Positions 56,052-64,000 of a stretch of 64,000 nt of DNA are shown piece by piece. The translations under genes and the position numbers were made by a program. The stretch is from Myrica gale (taxonomy: Eukaryota > Streptophyta > Magnoliopsida > Fagales > Myricaceae), in contig OZ005607.1 of assembly GCA_963930655.1 (NCBI GenBank), forward strand, positions 25,366,874-25,430,873, in the 5' to 3' direction. Under the pieces are notes generated by a model. The model searched no databases. It saw nothing but the letters and a program-made list of their open reading frames with translations, and was not told the origin of the DNA. Numbering within the stretch: the stretch's first letter is position 1; every line of letters starts with the position of its first letter.

Positions 56052-56514
56052 AAGCTAAAACAGAAATGTTTCTACTTAGAGTCGCCTAAGGCAACTTATA
56101 GAAGAATAATACTTCAATGATTAGAAAGATGAACTTTCACTTTTAAACGACTTATATTCAATAGGTGAGTGTAAGTTCGAATCCTAGTGTTTGCGAATAA
56201 GTTCTTGATTTAAATGATACTTGAGTTGTGAGATCGGTTCAAGTATACAAGACTTATTGTTGCATTCTCAATCTAGTCAGTTTTCAAGTTGGACCAAGTC
56301 CATCCAAATTCGGTATTCAACGAATTTTGTGCAGCAAAATAATATTGCCCAAATATTATGTGTAGCAAATAATCACTTCCCTAGATTTTGAAGGTGGTCA
56401 TGATATCATATTGCCCAAATATTCTATGGATTTCTCTTATAATAAAAAGCTAATCCTAGGTAAGCTATGAATTTTCAATGGCATAAATAACAGCTAGCTT
56501 AATTTACTTGTCCT

Positions 56515-56892
56515 AATTAAAATACAATTTAATTATATGTAGGAATTGTTCTTAGAAAGTTCAAAACAAAGAGGAATAGAGCTTCTTTGTCTTCATTATC
56601 TCAAGTCAAAGGTCAAGTAGCATGATTTGAGAACCGCGTTTACATTTTCTTAGCAAAGTGGGGCTTCATTAAGATAACAATCATAATTTCTTTATTGACT
56701 ATGGAGAATCTCATTGAATTATAATTTGGATCCTGATAAGGATTTTTCACCAATGAAACCCCTCCCTGTACAATTCCAAAGAAAATCCCAGAAAATTCAT
56801 TAGCCTCTGAAGGTTCTTCACTTTGCTCATCATCTCTCTCTCTCTCTCGAGTCTCTTCTCCGGCTCGGTGGCTCTGCTATAAGTAATGAGGT
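56515..56892 (+). promoter_or_regulatory. Promoter/5' UTR region of the 508-aa protein gene
   Basis: The CT-rich tract 56831-56849 just before the start resembles a plant 5' UTR. This block occurs three times: here, at 51015-51360, and in intron 1 at 58525-58890. Confidence 0.6.
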
Positions 56893-59800
56893 ATGGGTTC
56901 GGTTGGAGTTTTAGTTGAAGTGGGCCATAAAAGCTTAATGCCTATGGACCGAGTCCAGCCCATCTCCGACCCAAGGTCCTCGCCAACCGTTCTCTCCATC
57001 GAGTGCCTCAAAGGGTCCTCCAAAGCCGACGAGTGGACCGGTGATTTTCTGCAGACCGGCGACATAGTCGAGGAGCTCCGCATAGGCAACTCTGCTTCGA
57101 CCCGAATCGGCAGCTCCGGTTCGTTCATACTCTTGAAGGCGCCGTTCAAGAGCGGCAGGAGCGGCGTCCAGAAGGTTTTTCACGATGCGTTCAAGAAGGA
57201 GAAGACCTCTATTCTCGTACGGATTCGGAGGGGTGTTGACGAGATCGCAGAGTTGCAGGCTTGCATCGTGCCCAACGACTCCGCCGGGAAGAAGCAGTAC
57301 ATGCTCAGGTCGATCGCCGACCCGAATTACACCGTCGGGTTCTTGGATCGGACGGAGTCGGAGTGCCTCGAGCTCCAAGGTGAGCCAAGTTTGACTTTTC
57401 AATTCGCTCTGTTGAGGGTTGCACGTACGAAGACTACTATTGAATAATGCTAGATTTTGCTGTTAGAAATGTAATTGGTGTATAGGATCCTCTAAATCCT
57501 CTAAATAAATTATTTAGATTTTAATAGGTTGTCACTATCCTCGTATTCTTAACAGTACTTTTATTTTGAAATAAATACTTCAAATTTCAAATACAGCTTA
57601 AATTTTAAGAATTAGGTGGTGAAATTATCAAGGGACCGAAATATGCTGATGAATATTTATGCATTTGGATTGTTCTTGTTAGCAACATCTTTTTTTGATT
57701 CATGACCAAATTCCTATTCAGGAAAAAAAGGGTCTAAATTCCACTATTTAAGCAGGAATTTGTCCAATTGACATGATGATACCCACTTCGGTCTTGGAGT
57801 TGATGGCACTTGTTTTATATGATTCCCCAGAGTTTTTATGAAGATCAATTTTATAAATAATTTAAAAAATTGCCGGAAAACAAAGATAAAGGGTCCCCTG
57901 TCGTCCTATATTAAGATGTACCTTTTAGTTTTGGCCAGTGGGTCACATTGTCCCTAGATGAGACCTATACACCCAACGTGCATAAACGCTGCCACTCATG
58001 GATTCTGGAGGAAAAGCTGTATCCCATGGATTGATTAATGAGCTCCAGTCTCCAGTGATGCTTTTTCGACATTGATTTTGACAAGGTCATGACAACTGAG
58101 TTGAATTTTTAGCGAGCACTCATCAATTTGGCCCACTTGGGATTTTTATAACTTGAACTCTAGCCGCCCAATCTAAAAGTGAAAAAGGCTTAGCTCCCAG
58201 CGAAATAAGATTAAAAAAAAAGTCTTGAAGCCTAGCTTTTTCTTAAAAATCCTCCTTTTTCCTTTTGTGTTCATATTGTTTTTCTAAAAATTGGTTTGTA
58301 ATCTGAAAAAAACACCTCTTTATCCCCCAAATTGTGTGATACGCATGACAACCTCTTTCCAATTATTGACCTTAATGCTTGTTTGGTTGTCGTCAACCGT
58401 TTTTTGTTCAACTGCTTTCATACATTATGCTTGACCTGATCGAGATCAGGTTTTACTTTCGACAATTGAGTGTGATTTTTGGTTTCCGGCAGTGAGATTA
58501 TGGAGACTCATTGGTTGCTTAACAAGTCCTAATTAAAATACCATTAAGTCTACGTAGAAAGTGTTCTTACAAACTTCAAAACAAAATTGAGCCCCATTCA
58601 TTTATGTCACAAAAAGTATTGAATTGAGCCTCCTGTCTGCTTGCTCTCAAGTCAAGGTCAAGTACCATGTTTTAAGAATCACATTTACATTTTCTTAGCA
58701 GGTGCTACATACATTAAGAAAACAATGATAATGTCTTTATTGATTATAGAGAATCTTTAGTGTGTTTAATTAGGATGCTAATGAGACACTTACAAAACCC
58801 CTCCCTATACAGTTCACTAGAAAATCCCAAGAAATTCATTAACTTTTGAAAATACTTGACTTTGACTATCAACTCTCTCTCTCTCTCTCCCCTTCTCCTT
58901 CCCTCTCTGCACTAACTATATCTTAGCAAGCTTCCAATGAGCAGTTGGTGCTGCAGTGCAAGAGTCAATTTCTGCCATTTTGCTGTGCGTATGGAAACAA
59001 TCCATGCTTGAAACGTAGAAATGTCTAATTTTGGTTTTCTTTTGAACTAGTTTTGTTGCCGTAATGTTGAAGGGAGGGAGGGGGGGGGGGGGGAAGAAGT
59101 ATACATAGAGGCTGGTGACTGTACCTGCATCAGAACTAAAGTTTACCAAATCTCTCTTACCTGTTTACTTTCCTTTTTCTTTTATCTGTGTTAAGATTCT
59201 CCATGCAATGTGAAATAACAAGCTCTAGCTTGCAGCTTCAAGGAATGCTCGGATGGTAAATGCGCTATCCAGTACTCGCCTTCAAGATGGATACGTCGCA
59301 TATCGATGGGACAGGAGAATGCAGGAGTTCCTCTCAGTTCCCTATTCCAGCTGCTTTCTTTCTTTACTTCTCCTTCCAAAAGCTTCAGATCAGGTTGCTT
59401 CTCGCTACAATGATTTGGAAGATACCCTTGCCAGGGCAAATGCATGGCTTATTGCATCTCAGGCCTCTGGGGTTCCTGTAGTCTTCATGAACATCCAGAC
59501 CGAGTCACTGCTTACCAAGGTATACTTTCTAATCTTAAAAAAGCATTACGATCAAAACTCTTTTGGTCCTTGTAGGTAATGATACATAATGAAAGTAGGT
59601 TGCAACTTCATATTTATGTTTTTCTCTATTAACTCTGCAGGATGAGTGATATAATGAACAGACAGAATTTTTTTTCATGGCGAGTTTCTAAGCATTAATG
59701 AGGGTAATGTCATGACCAGTTCTAAAAAAAAGATCCTAACAGGAAAGGATCATGATTTCTCAGTTAAAACTAATGAAAGGACTTTCTTCAGTGTTCTTGC

Positions 59801-60877
59801 TCCGCCTTCTTGGCCACCCTCTGTTCATGTTATCTCTGATTCCTTTCAGTCCAACTATTCAGTCTTTGATGATCTGTTAATATCATGTAACAACTAGAAT
59901 ATATGTTTCTCCTGTCACAGATCTCCGGAGAAACAGCTTCTTCCACAGTGAATGCTGGGTCCTTATCTGATTTGTCTAATGTTGCAAATACAAGTCTATA
60001 TGGTTTTGAGGATTACCACGGAGTGGACATTGGTGTAGTTAAAGCAGTTCGTCTCTGGTACGCTCCTCTCGGAGGAGAACATGCAATTGAAATCAAGCTA
60101 AAAGAAGGGGATACAAAGCTTGGGTTTGCTATTAGTCGTACAGAAGAGGTTTTCTAATTGCTCTCCATGCCCTGACCATATTCTATAGTTAGTGGGATTT
60201 ATATAGTCTCAAGGCATTCTCATCATTTGTTTTAATTGACAGGGATTTATATTCATCTCATCGGTTATGGATGGCGATGAAAATGTTCCTTCGACCCGAT
60301 CAGGGCTGGGTAACTTGTACAAAGAAGCAACAAATGCAGCTAGGCTGCTGGTGGTCTCAAGAGTTGGCAAACAGAAGGTCCTTCCATGGATGGTTTCTTC
60401 AACGGGAGCAATTCGGTGTTTTGATACGGTTTCACTCAGCCAGAAGCTCTCATTGCACCGGCATGCCAAGGTTCCCATTCTCATTCATGTGTTCCTGTGG
60501 GACCAAGCGTCGTGTGGTCCGAGCGGGGCCAGCAGGTTTAGGGCTCCTACAACGCATGTCCTGCCTTTACCACCCGAAGTTGAATCGACACCCCAACCAA
60601 ATGAGAATCAAATACAGGCTGTGCCACCTGAAGTCCCTACTAGTAGTAGAGCTGTAGGTGATAAACCAGAGGTTGGGCTTGAGCGAGACACGGCTGGTGA
60701 ACTCTCCTTTAGATTCCATGATTTCTCACTTTCAAGCAATTGGGTATGAATTTTTGTTTCCATTTAAAGCTGCTTCTTTCTACCCTTGTTGTAAACAGAG
60801 GAACCTCACGAATAGGCATTGCATTTTATTTTAAGTTGCTCTTCCACCAGGAGCTCGATTTAGATGTCCCAAAATAG
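56893..60877 (+). CDS. Five-exon gene, conserved plant protein of unknown function (about 508 aa)
   Basis: Model: join 56893-57379, 59236-59519, 59921-60148, 60243-60743, 60851-60877. All introns are GT-AG and phases fit (exon 1 ends in phase 1, the others in phase 0). The protein begins MGSVGVLVEVG. It contains the exon 2 stretch ASRYNDLEDTLARANAWL and the exon 3-4 stretch GFEDYHGVDIGVVKAVRLWY. The segment KLGFAISRTEEGF...ISSVMDGDENVPSTRSG has a PDZ-like look. I recall similar sequences in many plants without an assigned function; no catalytic motif is evident. The last exon (eight codons) is the least certain part: reading through from exon 4 would instead stop at 60749. Exon 1 is GC-rich. 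Expression control may be complicated by the repeated promoter. Confidence 0.82.
58525..58890 (+). repeat. Third, older copy of the promoter block inside intron 1
   Basis: Aligns with 56515-56850 (CCTAATTAAAATAC, TCAAGTCAAGGTCAAGTA-CATG, ACATTTTCTTAGCA, CCCCTCCCTATACA, CTCTCTCTCTCTCTCC) but is more diverged than the copy at 51015-51360. No exon copy follows it. Confidence 0.8.
59072..59093 (+). repeat. G-run in intron 1
   Basis: GGGAGGGAG followed by 13 Gs; able in principle to form a G-quadruplex. Length may be uncertain because homopolymers are error-prone. Confidence 0.85.
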
Positions 60878-60989
60878 AAGGTATGGAGAACTACTCATAT
60901 GCACAGAAAAATGAGACCACGGCCCCATTGCGCCAGCGAGTTTTGGGCTCATGTATTCCTTGTCAATTACATAATTGGTTGCTCCTATC

Positions 60990-61106
60990 TTTAATTGGGA
61001 CGCTAGCCTAATGGTTGGGAAGTCATCTTTCAACCTACTAAGTTCGAGTCACATGAGTGTGGGTTGATACTCTTATCATTAGGCAAGTCTTAGATTAACT
61101 GTTCAC
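60990..61106 (+). mobile_element. SINE-like tRNA-derived segment
   Basis: A box-A-like TAGCCTAATGGTT (61004) and a box-B-like AGTTCGAGTCAC (61041) are spaced as in tRNA-derived SINEs. No clear target duplication. Confidence 0.4.
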
Positions 61107-61597
61107 TTGGGGGAAGAATCTTCGGTGTGGGTCTTGGACATGGTTTCCTCTGTGAGTCAGATGGTTGGGGTGTCGTGTGGTGGTCAAGAAGAAAAGCTTA
61201 GGGATCTCTTTGCAGCATTGGAACGCGATCGAGTGCAGATTCGTTCGAAAACGTTTAGAAAATCAAGGGGAGGATGCTCCAGGAGTTGAAGGGCTTGAAG
61301 TCTTCGGTTAACTATGAATGGGTCTTCTTCCATCGCTAGGAAGACCGTGAGCTTTGGGCTTGACTGCTAGGGGTCTCGTTTGGGTGGCTATAGGGTTGCG
61401 GGTGGATGAGAGTTTGTAGGAGGGTCTTGTTGGCTAGTGGGTTGAGGGTGCCTTTGTTTTTTGGAGAGTTTTGTTGGACCTTTGTGTTTGTGTGTTAGGA
61501 GTTTTCAGTATTTTCTCTTGTACTATTGACTCCGTTGCTGTGTGTTTCATGTTTTTCTTCTTTTTAATAATATTGGTTTACTTATAAAAAAAATTGT
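61107..61597 (+). mobile_element. LINE (L1-type) fragment with 3' end
   Basis: The end TTTTTAATAATATTGGTTTACTTATAAAAAAA is the usual look of a plant LINE 3' terminus with a poly-A tail. The first part holds a 60-codon frame with LRDLFAALERDRVQIRSK, and the next bases resemble a shifted LINE ORF2 start. Most of the element is missing. Confidence 0.55.
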
Positions 61598-61915
61598 TCA
61601 CAGTAATGTTGGGCCGAAACTGTGCCCACGACTCATGAGGACTTACTCGGTTGGACAGTGTTTGGTCAGCAGGATAGCTCTCTTGGTGGTTTAGACTTTT
61701 CTTACAATTGGGAATCGAAAAAGAAAATCCATGCCCTCTAAGAAACATTTCATGACTATTCTTGTCTTAACAAAAGCAGACACTATTTTTTTTGTTCTCT
61801 CTGGCAGTTCCAAGTTAAAAAAATAATTTAACAAAATGTGATCGTTTCTGAAAGACTACGTAATTTTGTATTTTGCATGAAAAAGTTAGGCCCTTCATCC
61901 TGACCAAGATCTTAA

Positions 61916-63116
61916 AAGGGAAATTGGCAATATGGTCATTAAGTTTATACCACGCTGACGATTTAGTCATTAAGTTTCGTTTTTTCACTACATGGTCACT
62001 CAGTTCATGCTTTCGTGATGATTGGTCCTGCTGTCAAACTTCTGTCAATCCACTTAACGGAATACCTTGTCAAGTCAGCTTTTTAACACGTCAGCCAGAT
62101 TAACCACGTTAGAGAATCATTAAATAAAACGCTATGTTTTGTCATTTATGAGAAATTTGGTCACTAGGTTTATACATCGGTAACAAAATAATCACTAGGT
62201 TTACGACATGATCCTTCCATCTATATTCCGTCACTACGTCTAAAAAAAATAATTAGTGAATTTTTATATTTATTGTAACAAAAAAAATTAATAAAGAATT
62301 TAATATTATTTTATAAACCAAAATGACTCAGAAACACAAGTGACTCCAGCTTCATTTACGCTCATACTATAATAAGTATTTTTTGGACTAATATTAATAG
62401 AGCTTTTGCTTGAATATGGAACGGTCTTTGATGCCACAGAGACATGAGTCAATGCAAGAAATTTCACATCTAGACTGTTATCTTTTTATTAAATGATATA
62501 TACACTTACCACACTTTAATTATGAGAATGTTGACACTCTTTACTTTCACTTTCAGGTATTATTTTTTGTCACATTTCATTTAACAACTATTGATTTTCA
62601 GATATTTTGTATTTTCATTTAAATTTTTTTGTCAATTTAATCGAAAAATAATTTTTTTACATGTAAAATGATATTTTTATCTCGTGGTTAATCTGTATGA
62701 CGTGTTTTGGTGACGTGCTTAAGACTGATGTGACATTGGATTCCGTTAAATGGATTGAATGAATATGAACGGAAGGACCAAATCGTAACAAGGGTATGAA
62801 CTCAATGACAATAATGTAGAAAAATAAAACATAATGACTAAATCATCAGCGTGGTATAAACCTAGTGACCATATTGTCATTTTTTCTTTAATTTACATTA
62901 CTAAACGCAACGTTTTGCTTAAAAATTCTTGCTGATGTGTTAAATTGACTGACGTGTTAAAAAGCTGACATGACATAACATTCCGTTAAATGGATTGACG
63001 AAAGTTTGACGGCAGGATCAAATCGTCATGAGGGTATGGACTGCGTGACCATATAATAAAAAAATGAAATCTAGTATAGAATAAACTTAAGGACTATATT
63101 TTCAATTTCCCTCGGA
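61916..63116. mobile_element. Long-inverted-repeat element (MULE or foldback type), about 1.2 kb
   Basis: The left arm (61916-62110) reads GGGAAATTGGCAATATGGTC, ...GTCAATCCACTTAACGGAATA, ...AACACGTCAGCC. Its inverted counterpart is 62920-63116 (...TTCCGTTAAATGGATTGACG... ending CAATTTCCC). A further inverted copy lies inside at about 62690-62890. No transposase frame and no certain target duplication. Confidence 0.78.
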
Positions 63117-63239
63117 AAGTTTAGAAAGGGAAAAAGAAAAAAAATAAAGAAAATAAAGGATAAAAAGCTGATGACATTGTCATTGGTGGAATCCGCTTAC
63201 TGGGCCTAGAAGCCCACTTAACGCATAGAGTCCATCCCA

Positions 63240-63957
<718 letters not shown>

Positions 63958-64000
63958 AGAGATTCACGTTGATCACTTTTGTTTTTTGGGCATTCATGAT

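Overview
The window looks like nuclear DNA of a dicot plant, probably a woody one. It carries intron-containing genes with GT-AG splice sites, an intronless H3.1 histone gene, a cluster of CC-NB-ARC-LRR (CNL, RPP13-like) resistance genes, and plant-type mobile elements (copia, hAT, CACTA, LINE, MITEs, an endogenous caulimovirid). I cannot name the species; a Fagales-type tree is a guess.

Layout. 1-3.4 kb is AT-rich intergenic DNA with a hAT end and a MITE. 3.46-6.87 kb holds a six-exon gene for an unrecognised 469-aa protein with a coiled coil. 9.7-48 kb is a tandem CNL cluster: one intact gene (9701-13372), one copy with a single 1-nt frameshift (32114-35963), one clear pseudogene (39557-43421), and at least four fragments (20604-20705, 43851-44057, 46061-47333, and 3'-flank remnants near 48.2 and 53.3 kb). 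Duplicated 5' and 3' flanks separate the CNL copies. They serve as built-in empty sites, so inserted elements and their target duplications can be read directly: a gag-only copia element (TSD TTACT), a 398-bp element (TSD CTTTCAC), a large hAT element (TSD GACGTCAA) and a solo LTR (TSD GTACG).

The most striking object is inside the hAT element: a complete, circularly permuted, florendovirus-like pararetrovirus genome. It spans one full genome length (8141 bp from primer-binding region to primer-binding region). Both long reading frames are open: ORF1 of 1850 codons (movement protein, capsid, zinc knuckle, protease, RT, RNase H; no integrase) and ORF2 of 481 codons (function unknown), overlapping by 11 nt. 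The left junction is a perfect 68-bp inverted repeat with an 8-nt loop, and both ends lie next to AT dinucleotide tracts of the hAT element.

49-56 kb is an accessory stretch with a CACTA remnant, a nested MITE, a truncated duplicate of the next gene's promoter and start (initiator ATG now GTG), an 82-bp tandem repeat and a LINE-type RNase H fragment. 56.9-60.9 kb holds a five-exon gene for an unnamed conserved plant protein of about 508 aa; a third, older copy of its promoter lies in intron 1. A LINE 3' end and a 1.2-kb long-inverted-repeat element follow, and the window ends with histone H3.1 (63547-63957).

The CNL genes are probable intracellular immune receptors; the flanking genes look like ordinary single-copy genes. 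Most of the remaining DNA is shuffled CNL flank or mobile-element sequence.
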